Shown: piece by piece, positions 1 to 17,775 of the stretch
Layout of the letters: each line of letters starts with the position of its first letter
How positions within the stretch are numbered: the stretch's first letter is position 1
Assembly (NCBI GenBank): GCA_030248295.1
Contig: JASANH010000606.1
Location: 248,001 to 312,000, forward strand
DNA from: Mesodorylaimus sp. YZB2_4
Lineage: Eukaryota; Nematoda; Enoplea; Dorylaimida; Dorylaimidae
Direction of reading: 5' to 3'
DNA length: 64,000 nt
The notes under the pieces: model-generated
What the model was told of the DNA's origin: nothing
Database searches by the model: none
What the model saw: the letters and a program-made list of their open reading frames with translations, nothing else
Translations under genes and position numbers: made by a program

Positions 1-2671
1 GTCTGCCGGGCGATTTGCCGTTCGGGCCAACTCCAAAACCGAGATACTGAAATTCATTTGGAAGAGATGCTACGAGCGTCCTCTGACACCACCCATCTCC
101 CGTCGATTCTTGAACCCACCATGAAAGACCATACCATTACCTTTTCATTCTTCCTTCTTCCCACGATCCTATCCAAACCATTGAAGGCACCAGAGCCGAC
201 GAACAAGATGTTCGTCGTGTCAACTTGAACAGTTTCACCTCGAAATTTCCTCGAATTATTCTGGGGCACATTGACGATCGAGCCTTCCAGCAGTTTCAAA
301 AGTGCCTAAAACAGCACACGAATGAACCCGCTAGAAATGACCAGAGCCCGTCCGCCGCCCTAAAGTGGTCCAATCAACTGATTTGTGGCCACCTCTGTGA
401 ACATACCTGTTGTACACCCTCGCCTCCGACATCTCTCAATTGATGGATGCCTGGAACGGCTCCAATTTTATCGATTTCATCCAGGAACACGATTCCCATC
501 TGCGCCCGTTCCACATTTCCATTGGCATCTTGCAACAGACGACTGATCACTGACTCCACATCCTCGCCAACGTAGCCCGCTTGCGTCAACGTTGTACAAT
601 CGCATATGGCAAATGGCACGTCCAAACATTGGGCGATAGTCTGCGCCAGAAGTGTCTTACCTAAAAACAAGCCAAAACAGGCTCGACGCAAAAACCTAAA
701 AGTTGGCTGTCAATGTGCGACTTTCATGCGTTTCGAAACAACGACTTGAAAGCAAGGGTCAAGCAAAAACAGATAAATGTTTCAGAATTTCTGGCGGGAG
801 AAAATATCCCTGACAGGGACTATGCTGAAAAGATTTGAGCAAAACGGGCACCTCCCTTGCGTTTTCGAGAGACAGATCTTGCCCTGACGCTTGACATTTG
901 CTCTCTCCATCCTTTGTTACAGTGCTGTTCGTGCTGATGGCGGCTGCATGGTGCGGCCAAAATGTCCGTTTCTCTGTGCCTCATAATATCGTATTGCCCC
1001 TCCTGTTTCGTGTACACGGTGCCCCACAAGTCATCATACAACATAATCCCCGCTGGTTGGGGACACCGTTGAGAAATGCTGTTTTCCCAAAATTGTAAAC
1101 CAGTCAGACAGCCCCTCCTATCTCCTAATACTAACCTGATCCAGTCGGACCAAGCAACAAGATGTTTGATTTCTCCAATCGCAATTCGTGATAATTGGAC
1201 TTGATGATATCAGCAGTCGACTTGGCGACTGGCTGCTGAGCCGTTTGCGCGTATTGTTGCTGCTGCTGTTCCTCCTCGTTCGGCATACTCCACATGTTTA
1301 TTCCTAAAGGTGGCCCACCAGGAGTGAACAACATGTCTAAAGCAAACACAGAATGCCCGACCGCCAAAGGAAACGTCATGATCAGCTTACCATTCCTGGG
1401 CGTGCCAGCATAATTTCGTTGCATATCACCCGCTGCCGCTTGTTGCTGTTGTTGGCCTTGACTGGGTGGCGGCCGGGGGCAATAATTGACACGTTTATAA
1501 TGGTTATAGACAGCCACTGACAAGGCCAGCTTAGCTCGGTCTTGACCAATTACGTACTTGTTCAGATATTCCAAAATCTACAAGAAACGTACTCATAGCA
1601 AACATGAGCGAGATATCCATTTTTGGGAACCTCGTTTTGGCGCATGGCCAAATGATAAGACTGTTAACTTAACGCGAAGACGACTCCAAGCACCAGTTCT
1701 CGTGTTTGTTTAGTAAATAGATTTTCACCCACGGGTCAGTTTCTTTGCACATAGAACATGGCAGCCCCTGTAGCTGGACTCGTCCGCAAATCGCCCTGAC
1801 GATCGAAACAGAAAGGGCGGATGAAGAGCAGACAAATCAAATACCGTATGGGGCAAAACGGAAAGTTTTTTCCGTCCTCACCTCTTTCGGCACAGGAAAA
1901 GGTTTCCTTTGATTATGAACATCACGAGTTTTTCGTACATCCGACTCCGACTGAGGCAATGCTAAGTAAATCGTCCGGCAACTGCTACATGTGACGATGC
2001 GGTTTGATGCTGAAAACGAGCATTGCGTAAATCACGTACATATAGACTTACAGTATATGGGGAGGGGGAATGCTGTCTCACAAAACAATCTAGAGGAATA
2101 CAAAGTTCGGCAATTAGTAGGCCAAATCATACGAGGTACAGTATACTAATCAGAATAAAGAATACTTACACACAAATGTTTCGCTCGAACAAGTGCTCTG
2201 ACATCGAGGACACTTGGAAGCTGCTTCGTCAGAACCTCCAGTTCCGCTTCCGGTAGTGCCACTACGGCCACCAACACCACTTCCACCGCCTCGTCCTTTC
2301 CCAGTGCCACCGGCAGCACCACTTCCTCCTGCTCCTCCACTCGCAGTCGTGTTGAACTGACCGCGGACTGCTTGAGGAGGTGTAGAACCATCCGAAGACG
2401 ACGAGTCGCCACTGTCCATGTCAGCCGAAACTATGAACTGAGGGGGCATTCGCGAAGGGGGTGAATACGTGGTGTCATCGTTACCACTGTTCCCATCACC
2501 TGCTCCGCCCAGCCAACCGCGGAGATATCGCGACGGTTGATATTGAAGACCAACGAGTCGCTTAGAGCCCGCCGAGGTGGACAGGAATCGACTGAAGGTG
2601 GGCGAACATAATTCCGACACGTGATGACATTGGATAAAGCAAGCACGAAGTAATGACGATGGTGGTATCAT
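1..2671 (-). CDS. CLPX: mitochondrial ATP-dependent Clp protease ATP-binding subunit ClpX (5' part; cut by the left edge)
   Basis: AAA+ unfoldase that feeds substrates to ClpP in the mitochondrial matrix. Exons read from the right: 2671-2170, 2009-1882, 1577-1136, 660-407, 305-141 and 46-<1. I start at the Met at 2671 because the following residues ([13 protein letters not shown], then [10 protein letters not shown]) look like a mitochondrial presequence; a Met 16 codons upstream is less likely. A Gly/Ser-rich linker precedes a four-cysteine zinc finger (CPRC...CSSC) that is split by an intron. Then come Walker A GPTGSGKT (split between exons), the GYVG pore loop, Walker B IVFLDEID and [20 protein letters not shown]. 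The insert after the first helix is rich in Gln. A tiny in-frame intron (about 1331-1384) probably interrupts exon 3. The C-terminal third, with sensor 2 and the ClpP-contact loop, lies outside the window. Confidence 0.95.
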
Positions 2672-4008
2672 CTTCGATCGAATACCTATCGACAGCTGGA
2701 ACAAGTGAGACACGTGCAAAAAAGCACGCTGTTAAAAAAACCGCACCTTACTACTTCAGATGCGAGCACCGCGCGAAATAATAGCGGACTCTAACTCTAA
2801 CTCTAGCTAACTCGACTGCACTGACGATGATTTCCTACTTCTAAACACATTTCCTAATCCAGTTTAACTTCGACAACATGGGCGAAGATCTATAAACAGC
2901 TGGCACACTTAAACGTGTTTTGCTTGTCCCAAAAAGCCCGCCGTCTGATATCCTTCTCGTGGCCAGCAGACTTTGAAACTAAAGACAAAAACAACAACGC
3001 CGATACCAGCTTCAATATGGAGATGCGAAAAACACCACGTCTGACCGAAAAATCGACGGCAACGCTGACAGAGGAAAGTTCAAAGTACGACTAATCGATG
3101 CGCGAAGCACGTGAGACTAGTCTTCGCGCTCTAAACAGACAACTTTATACTTCTCTTTCCTTTAGTTTCAGATTTTTAAAGCTGGTCCTCGTCAAAACTT
3201 ATTGACCATCATGAAGATTTTTTAAAATTGTTTTCAACATTCTGTCAAGCTTTTAGCAAAAATATCCCATATTTACAAAAACTCTATCAGTCAAAGTTTT
3301 TATTTTGCCGAACTTAATTTTACTACTTGTGTGCGGTGGAGATGATATTTGCATGGGACATTCATTTGCCCGTGACGATGTGCGCTTCTTCGAGAAAAGA
3401 TGTGATATGCTTTCGACTGCCTGCCTTCGCCATTGTTTCAAATGCGACGAATGGCTTAATTTTGTCCTCGATCCGATATTTGCCAAATTGAGTGTATCTG
3501 GATGTATGCTGTTCAACAAGTTTCACTATTAAGTTTTTCTAGTTGAAAAGAACCGTTTGAAGGGTAATATCTAAGAAATTTTGTACTGAGATTAGGAAGG
3601 TACCCTTATGATAGGGATTGTGACGATTTGAATGCGCAGGGCGGTACTGTATTTACTGCCTGAAATAATGATCCTATTTAACCATACGCGAAGGTACTGG
3701 GCAGGGGCCTAAATTTCTTTATTATTTGACTCTCGCGTGGGTGTTGTACAGTACGAGTTTTCGCCCTCGCGCGGCCGACTTGTCGAGAAGAGTTAAGAAG
3801 ACTGATATGTGCATCTTTAATGACCAATGCGTAGGTGCTAATCTTTGGCGCGCACAAGCTAGACTTAGACGCCCATCGCGGGGAACTCTTTGATCAAGAT
3901 CTATCGAACCTCTCTCAAAACACTTTTTTCCGTATATTGTAGATTTTCAAGCGTTTCTCGTCGATCGTTGAATTTAGTCATTTGAATTCGCATGATAACA
4001 TCCGCACC
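2672..4008. other. intergenic, between divergent CLPX and WWP1
   Basis: About 1.3 kb separates the two divergent starts. It is AT-rich, with short ORFs at 3250-3530 on both strands that resemble no protein I know and are probably chance. It should hold the promoters of both neighbours. I see no clear TATA box and no repeat. Confidence 0.5.

Positions 4009-4012
<4 letters not shown>
3992..4012 (+). promoter_or_regulatory. six-codon upstream ORF overlapping the WWP1 start
   Basis: An ATG at 3992 opens a six-codon frame whose TGA stop (4010-4012) overlaps the WWP1 ATG (4009-4011) as ATGA. If both lie in the mRNA leader, ribosomes could stop and restart on the main frame. The overlap is read directly; a translational role is inference. 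Confidence 0.4.
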
Positions 4013-8338
<4,326 letters not shown>

Positions 8339-9110
8339 CCCAAATACAAAGCCGGTTTGGATAAGTTATTCTTAGACGAGCCCGTAGATGCCTTTTTCTA
8401 AGAGTATGTATGAGCGTTTTGTGAACGCGAGTCACTTGACGATGGTCGAATGCGTTTCCTCTGATGGCTAGAAGCGGCGTGGGGATCAATAATGATACAT
8501 GTCCTTGGCGGAGCACTTGGTTGATGTATTTTGGTAGCCAAAATGTATTGTGTGTACACTGGTTATGTAGTAGAAGTGGCTCATCGGTAGTGGCAGTCGG
8601 AACGGGCGTAGAGGGGGACTAATTCCATGTACTGTAATCGAGGGCTGACTGATTATGTAATATGGATGCCGATCGGCTCGCTGATTGTGATAGTTGTATA
8701 GGAGACGAGAGCGTGGCTTTTCGTGATAATTATGGGTCTATGTGCACGCGATCGTCTGGGCGGTCGGGTGTGACATAAGATATTGTAGGCCTTTTTTATT
8801 TTGCTATAGTACACTCTGGCTGTCCTTATTTAACGGTGACGTACGAATAAAAAGTTGTTGCGTAGTTTGTGAAGTGGTTGCAGTTCCGAGTGCCGTCTTT
8901 CGGTCTATTTCTCCTTGCGATGCTGGGATTGCGCTCAGTTTTCTTTTGCGTTGTAGCCCGAGGACATATGCCGAAAGTTCATCGCTTGGTTTGTTGATAC
9001 GCTCGACGTGCCGGGGCACTGCATCGCACTGCGGTGGCCGGAGGAGAGGCCAGTCGAGTTCGTAGGAGAAAGGGGCGAAGACGGTCGGTTCGTTTAGTAT
9101 TCTTATTACG
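8339..9110 (+). other. WWP1 3' UTR and cyclophilin promoter region
   Basis: A possible AATAAA poly(A) signal sits at 8845-8850, about 510 bp after the WWP1 stop. The remaining ~260 bp before the cyclophilin ATG (9111) presumably carry its promoter. I see no other gene here. Confidence 0.5.
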
Positions 9111-10771
9111 ATGGCTCGCTCGTGGGTTTCTCTCGCTCTCTTGCTCGCTGCTTCGATCGCTCTGGCCCAGGTAAGGTTGGGGTATAGGTGGCTGGGTTGT
9201 CAGTTGCACAGCTTAGGACTTGCAAGACGCACTATATGCAAAAGGTGACATGGATAAGTACGAGTATCGTTCCTTGGGGCTCTATTATTTTGAGTATCTT
9301 AGGCACCCTTGTGAGACGATTGACTAGACCCAATATTGTTCCCGATGTTATGCCAACACCTTCAAGCCTTTTACTTTACAGCGACCTATTTGCAATGGGC
9401 ATCTTCATACGACAAGCTAACCCACAAAATAGCCTAACTTCTAAACCTGACTAAACCAAGACAGTAATCTACTTGCCAAACCATTCACTCATCACTTAGC
9501 ATCAATGCATGTTTGAAAACGAAGACTATCAAAGTCACAGTAAGACTAGTCTTTTGGTGCCGACCCCCGGTCTTGCTGTCTTGGTCTTGCTCATTACACA
9601 GTCACATAACGTCACTTGTCACAATACCGTGTACTTACAGACGACAGGCACACACGAGATTGCTTATAGTTCGATGCACGGAGGGCACAGGTCGCCCTGA
9701 TGGGGGACCTATGACCATGTTATTACGATCTTATGAGGAGACAATTTCAAGCGTACTTGTGCTTTCATAGTTCGCATCCCTTCAATTTATGTTTCCTTCT
9801 GAAGCTGTCAACCTTCCGGTGCCAACCTGACTCGCAGTCTTAAGGCGAATGACTGCAAGGGGCCTAGCACTTTGAGCGTGTTTCAGGGTGACAGCGGCAT
9901 CGAAGCCATCGTGAACCAGAAAGTCTACTTCGACATCACGATCGGTGGGGAAGATGTGGGACGAATTGTATTCGGCCTCTTCGGTCAAGCAGTCCCTCGT
10001 ACGGTCAAGAACTTCGTGTTTTTGTGCACAGGCGAGAAGGGCTACGGCTACGAGGGCTCAAAGTTTCATCGTGTCATCAAGGATTTCATGATTCAAGGTA
10101 GGACCTGGCCTAGGCGCCAGCTCCATTTCATAGACCTCGGTTGGGCTTTTCAGGCGGAGATTTCACGACGGGTGACGGAATGGGTGGCAAGAGCATCTAT
10201 GGCGAGCGCTTTCCCGATGAGAACTTCAAATTCACTCATTACGGTTCTGGCTGGCTGAGCATGGCCAATGCAGGAAAGTCTTGTCACGTTTTGGTGTGAG
10301 GAATTGGCCACAGGTTGGAATGATGGGGATCCTACAACAAGCGTGTCCGTTCTGAAGAGTCGTTGGTTTTAGGCAAGGACACCAATGGGAGCCAGTTTTT
10401 CATAACTGCTGTGATCACGCCGTGGTTGGACGGAACGCACGTGGTCTTCGGAAAGGTGAGTCAATGGTTGGTTTGCAAGTGCAAGTGCAAGGCTGTTTGC
10501 TTCAGGTACTCGAGGGCATGGACGTGGTGCGCAAGATCGAGAGCACCAAGACCGACGATAAGGACCGTCCCGTCAAACCCGTGGTCATCAAGAAATGGTA
10601 AGTCATATCCATTCCTACCATGATAGCCTCGGTGTGAGGGGTCGAAGGCCTGAAGGGAAGATACAATGTGGTCCAAGTACCTCGCCAAGGATTGCAATCC
10701 TTGCTGTTTTCAGTGGCAAGTTGCCAGTTGACAAGCCATTCGCTGTTCCCAAAGAAGCGGCTGAGGAATAA
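9111..10771 (+). CDS. PPIB: secretory-pathway peptidyl-prolyl isomerase, cyclophilin B type
   Basis: Catalyses proline cis-trans isomerisation in the ER lumen. Exon 1 (9111-9170) encodes only a signal peptide ([20 protein letters not shown]). After an intron of about 720 bp the rest is at 9887-10099, 10154-10272, 10373-10455, 10506-10597 and 10715-10771. Catalytic and cyclosporin-site residues are present: [25 protein letters not shown], and the Trp in [13 protein letters not shown]. The tail ([11 protein letters not shown]) resembles cyclophilin B and lacks a classical KDEL. The splice between MANAG and KDTNGSQ is odd. The join that gives the family consensus uses a GA donor at 10273; the canonical GT alternative, nine bases downstream, adds three residues (Lys-Ser-Cys). 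A poly(A) signal AATAAA is at 10875. Confidence 0.95.
9171..9886 (+). other. long first intron of the cyclophilin gene
   Basis: About 716 bp from gtaagg to tttcag, longer than most introns here. The short ORFs inside it resemble nothing known and I see no embedded gene. Confidence 0.6.
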
Positions 10772-10950
10772 TGCGACGAGACGAGGACAGAACTAGGGCT
10801 GAATTGTTTCATTTTTATTTTATACGTTGCTAGCTTTTGTTTATGATCTTATCAAAAACGATATATAAAAAACAAATAAACCTTTAAATCAGCGACCCGT
10901 GAAAGCAGGGGCATGCGGCCCAAATAGACGAACGCACAGACTACGAAGAA

Positions 10951-11988
10951 TCAGCTTGTTAATTTCCGTTTCCTCAGCAAAGGCCACAATGCATTTGTCA
11001 ACCTGTATTCACGATTCCGCCAGACCAAGTGCGACGGTGGCTGGTATTCTGGGGTACCTTTCTCGTAACGAAAATGGGGGCTGAGTTCGATGGCCAGTGC
11101 GGAACGGACTAAACCAACTCCGCCCAATTTCTCGGAGGCTGGGTAATAGACACGGCCATTTTCGGGCAGCATGCACAGATGATCAGGTTCGAACTTGACT
11201 GCCAGTCGATCCCCGGCATTGCAATAGGCTAAATGTGGTTCGGCGCCGGAAGGAAGCTGCTTATCGAATATGTGGGTGTACACGATGGGCAGATCATCGC
11301 AGCGGACGAAGTTTCGTTCACGACCGCACAGACTGATGAATGGGAACGCGTCCGTGTATCGACCAGACGCGTTCACTCGAAGTCGAGTGAAAAAGAAAAC
11401 CAAAAAATCTTTGTCTGGAAAGAAAGCAGGTGCAAGCACTCGGGTCCCCATTGTTGCTAGGAGTGCAGTGAGTTGTGGTGGGGCATGACACTCGCTGTGC
11501 AGGCACGGCAAGCTTGGGTCAGCTTGTGAGAGAGCCATTCCCCTGCCGGAGCTCGGACTACGCACCTTTGAAACAGGACGTGAAGTTCTTCATTCGAGCA
11601 TCGTCAAGAAACAGCTGGAACAGAAATTATGGTCACAGTCTGGGCATACTGGAAGGTCGGGAGGTCGACCGTAGCGTAGATTGTTAGTCCCCCCCCCCCC
11701 CCACCTTGGCATGTTGCACTCGCCTGTTCGATGGAGAAGCTTGGACACGCAGTAGCACAGTCCAACGGCCACAGCTAGTAGGCCAGTAGATGTTACCTGC
11801 CCCTGGTGATCGATGTAGTAGAAGTATTCACGAATATTCGGCGATGGCGACTGACCTTGCACATAGCCACGCTCCTTCGGGTCACCCGTACAAAGCTGGC
11901 AGGCCGACCTTGGACGGACGGCCCTGGTCTTGGAACAGATCAGCTGAGAGGCGTGTCTGACAAGCAGCATGATGACGAGATAAGCCAA
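10951..11988 (-). CDS. C8orf82: UPF0598 family protein (C8orf82 homologue)
   Basis: Function unknown; the family is conserved in animals. Exons: 11988-11797, 11614-11566 and 11414-10951, giving 234 residues in continuous phase. Family hallmarks recalled from the human protein are YVQGQSPSPNIREYFYYIDH, LFLDDARMKNFTSCFKD, FPFISLCGRERNFVRCDD and KLGGVGLVRSALAIELS. The N-terminus is basic and hydrophobic (MAYLVIMLLVRHASQLICSK), consistent with a mitochondrial presequence; that is inference. The gene converges on the cyclophilin gene, with stop codons about 180 bp apart. A TTTATT (AATAAA on this strand) near 10813 lies upstream of the cyclophilin AATAAA at 10875, so the two 3' UTRs may overlap. 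Confidence 0.92.
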
Positions 11989-14035
11989 GGAATCACCATG
12001 CCTATGGATTATTCGTCCATGTTGTGGGTGCCAACTGGCGCCTTCACACAGACATCTCTCCTCTACTCACCAATTGAGGCACCTTTTCAAATATGCACCA
12101 CCCGGCGATCGAACAGATGGCATTAGACGCTATGGCGTGGCGAGGATTTAGTGCTCGCCTAAAATACGCCTAAAATTAACTGCAAAGGTGGAGCTTCCAA
12201 CGCTTTCGCACTGGGCACTCGCTGTTATAACCAAATGCTGAAACTCGTGTGAGCCACTTGTTCTCAGAGCAAGGGTCCCATCTGCTACACGTTGGTTACA
12301 TTTAGTAAAAGCCCGCAAAATATGAGGAATCAGTTGGAAAATGCGCAGTAAAAGTACGAATATACATACAAGAGTGTCCGACAATGAGTTGGCTTTTCGG
12401 TGCTATGTAAAGCGAAGTACTACCTACATCATCGGATAGAACGTCCATTTTATGGATGCTGAATACTTTTGGTCAGGCCAGCTCTTGTGACTGGTCAGTC
12501 GCTTTCCTCAAAAGTTTGTTTGTCATGAAGAATGCCAGCAGACCTTGAAATTGACCACCGAGCTGTCATTCGATATACATAGCTGACGCAGAAGAACAAA
12601 GCTGACGCTGATTGGTGGTATGCTTCCCAAAAACCATCATGAATTTATCATGGATCTCTGTGTCAGCTTTGTTCTCTCGCATCAGATTGAATGACAGCTC
12701 GTCGCTCTATTTCAAGATTTCCAGGCATTCTTCATGACAAACAAGCTTCTGAGCAAAGACTGACCAGCCGCACGGACTGGACACATGAAAAGCGCAATGG
12801 ACGCTCCGCCCAACAGTGTGCTCGAGCACTGCGCCCGCGCATTATCTTAAAGTCAACTCAGTCGGACACATTCAATATCAGGCCTTCTACGTATACCGGT
12901 AGGTACCTAGGTCCAACTGCTTGCGATAGCGCACGAGCGATGTGTGCCTGCAGTAATTTCCGGGTTGACATGTATCAAGATCATCTTTGACGATCTAGGA
13001 CGACCGGCGTTAGCCGACGACCCACTGGCAGCACACCCCAGGACCGTGGCTTTTTATGTCTGTGCTCCTGGATAGAACGCGACCACTTCTTGACAGCATT
13101 GTAGGACATGACGAACTTATCAGGGCATGTTCCGTAGTGCCTCGTCCATGGAATAGCTGGCAGGGTCTCGTCTGTCTCTGATTGGCGATGTAATCGAAAA
13201 AATGGTGCAAAAGAAGACAAAATTTTGCCACTAAGAACTGTCTTTGTATGAGATAGCAAAAGTGGCAGACGGATAGATGGAACAGGGAGGTGGTGCAGAC
13301 AGGACCTTCTTGTTATGGCGTCTTCCTATTTTACCAGATCACCAAACGCTACTGGGTACTCGAGGGTGAAAGGACACAGTCCACAGGAAATGATTCACCT
13401 GGCTGCGAGTCGATCACTCGCCCGTGAGAAGCAGACGCCTACCCACGAGCCAATCATTCATCAATTCGACTCGCCAAGTCACGTAGTTTCTGATCAATGC
13501 TGAGTGAAATTGTGTGCTCCCAGCCAGGTCACCTACAAACACACAAGAATCCCAAAAGGGTCGCATCAAAGCCACAATACTCACGATCACAAGCAACACA
13601 CCAGCAGCGTTCTGGTGCCGTCAAACACATAAGGCAACACCTTTCCAGGTCCGATCGCCATCATACGATAATCGTACGATATGACGACTGAGACTGATGA
13701 GGATGATTTGTGGCGACAGAAGTAGTAAATGTTGGATATGCAAACATATCCCGTGGTTTTTCGAGGTACGCACAACCAATATCGTAGGCATAGGTGAGAG
13801 GGTTTGCAACACATCGGAGACATGCAAGTCTAGGAAATCCTGCTGTCGATTCTCCCAGGATCAAAGCCTAGCTAGGATGCCCTTCCTTAAATAGGCATTT
13901 GCGCTGTAAAGTGCATTACACTGCCTGTCCAACTGGTGGTGGTGGCCGCACTGGTGGTGTGCTTGTAGTTGTAACCAGATATGATGCGGCGAGCAGGTGG
14001 TCGGTCTCGATGCGAGTAGATTGCGTCTGGGAAAG
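11989..14035. other. intergenic, between divergent UPF0598 and GTSF1-like genes
   Basis: About 2 kb with a large imperfect inverted repeat (12491-12767, listed separately) and otherwise only short chance ORFs. A run of C lies close by at 11691-11702, inside the first UPF0598 intron. Promoters of both neighbours should lie here, but I cannot place them. Confidence 0.5.
12491..12767. repeat. imperfect inverted repeat, hairpin/MITE-like (277 bp)
   Basis: The left arm begins CTGGTCAGTC (12491) and the right arm ends with its exact complement GACTGACCAG (12767). The arms run inward for about 110 bp with roughly 75-80% match, sharing TTGTTTGTCATGAAGAATGCC near the outside and GACAGCTC and GTCAGCTTTGTTCT further in, around a spacer of about 50 bp. 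It has no coding capacity. I cannot see a clear target-site duplication, so the element type is uncertain. Confidence 0.7.
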
Positions 14036-15050
14036 ATGTCAGTCGTATCTACTGGCAAAGTTCAGCATATATCATGCGTTTATCCGTCTTGCAATGTTTC
14101 TGTACCCGTCGAATTGTTCAATTTACATTTGACTCGATGTCGTCGAAAATGGCACGGACCGTTCGCCGATTGCGATTTCAATAGTGCACACGCGATTCCT
14201 GCTCCTGAAGCGACCTATCATTCGTTCACGTGCGCCGAGCGCCCTTTTGGAAAAGTTTCGAGTAAGTACTGTTCTCGGATGAGCGATTGAGATTTGCCTC
14301 TGATGGCTGTCGGCTCGTTTTTGACATTCGCCGCCTTCCATTTCAGGTAAAGGGGAGAAAATTCCAGACACTAAAGTTGATCGTGATACCAGTAAACAAT
14401 GGCAGCCATCATCTTTCGGGGAGCAAGCGAGCGAAAGGGGCAAATACGAAGGTGCTCGATCGAATCGGGGTGGACGCTCTTTCAAACGATGGAATGTCGG
14501 CCCGAGGTTGCAGAAGCAATTAGAAAAGAAGGCTTTCGACGATAAAAGGTTCAAAACTCCGAAAGACGAAACTGAGGCTGCCTACAAACATGGTAAGACT
14601 GGTCCGGGCTGTTTTGGGAGGCGGTCTAGATTTGTTTGTGCATATTAATCAGATACTGGACAAATGAGCAAACAGTCAACTTCCGATGCGAGTATCTTAG
14701 CTCGAGGTGCAATTTCACGCGGCCAAGCGCGTCCAGCGGACAATAGGGACCATGGCAAATCTAATCGAGGACGTGGATTTCGACGCGACGTCTTCACCGA
14801 TTTTGTCCCTCGTGATCGAGCGCGTACGAATGCAGTTCCTAGTATTTTCTCGCGTGAGTTCTTCCGCTCTAATTTTGTGACGAGGATCATTGTGATGAAT
14901 TCCCTTTTAGGGCCGTCGGCTTCCTCGGATCAACCGCCAGTATCCGTATCGACTTCCGGGTTTCGTCCATGGTCCGAACCATTGCCCAATAGGTTTGTAA
15001 AAATCAAGGGAGCCTGCTCGAATTCGAATTCTGGCATGAAGACGGAATAA
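14036..15050 (+). CDS. GTSF1/Asterix-like CHHC zinc-finger protein with an Arg/Gly-rich tail
   Basis: Four exons (14036-14261, 14347-14592, 14653-14853, 14911-15050) give 270 residues in perfect phase. The N-terminus carries two tandem CHHC-type fingers as in GTSF1, which binds RNA and assists Piwi-mediated silencing. The second is canonical (CDFNSAHAIPAPEATYHSFTC: C-x5-H-x9-H-x3-C). The first is altered (CVYPSCNVSVPVELFNLHLTRC), with Cys where the first His is expected and a longer spacing. The rest is basic and disordered-looking, with RG/RGR motifs (SNRGGRSFKRW, NRGRGFRRD) that could be methylated and bound by Tudor proteins; that is inference. It is longer than vertebrate GTSF1 (about 170 residues). 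An AATAAA overlaps the stop codon (15046-15051). Confidence 0.8.
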
Positions 15051-15395
15051 AGGGAACACGATGACGTGGTGACTGTATTTGGATTTTATAAATAGTCCTC
15101 GGAGATCTTTCTTTCTCGAATGGATAGGATTAGGTTTTGTATGTCGCGATATACTTGTCGTACAGTAATTTTGTGTGAAAAAGTTTCTTGTGAATATATA
15201 TTTCTAGAGTGGCACATTGCGCACCGCCAAGTTTGTTCCAGTCAGTTCAATCTCTGGCTTTCTTGTCATAAACAGCTGAGTACCTGAACATCATTTTGCT
15301 GATATCTGTATTCTCGATTCTAAAAACCAAAATTATTTTATTTTTTTCGCCATAAAAGGTCAAGAACTTTCCAATGAATCGTGATTTGTCGTGAA
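15051..15395 (+). other. spacer between the GTSF1-like gene and NUDT21
   Basis: 345 bp between tandem genes, AT-rich. It should hold the end of the GTSF1-like transcript and the NUDT21 promoter. No gene is visible. Confidence 0.5.
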
Positions 15396-17775
<2,380 letters not shown>

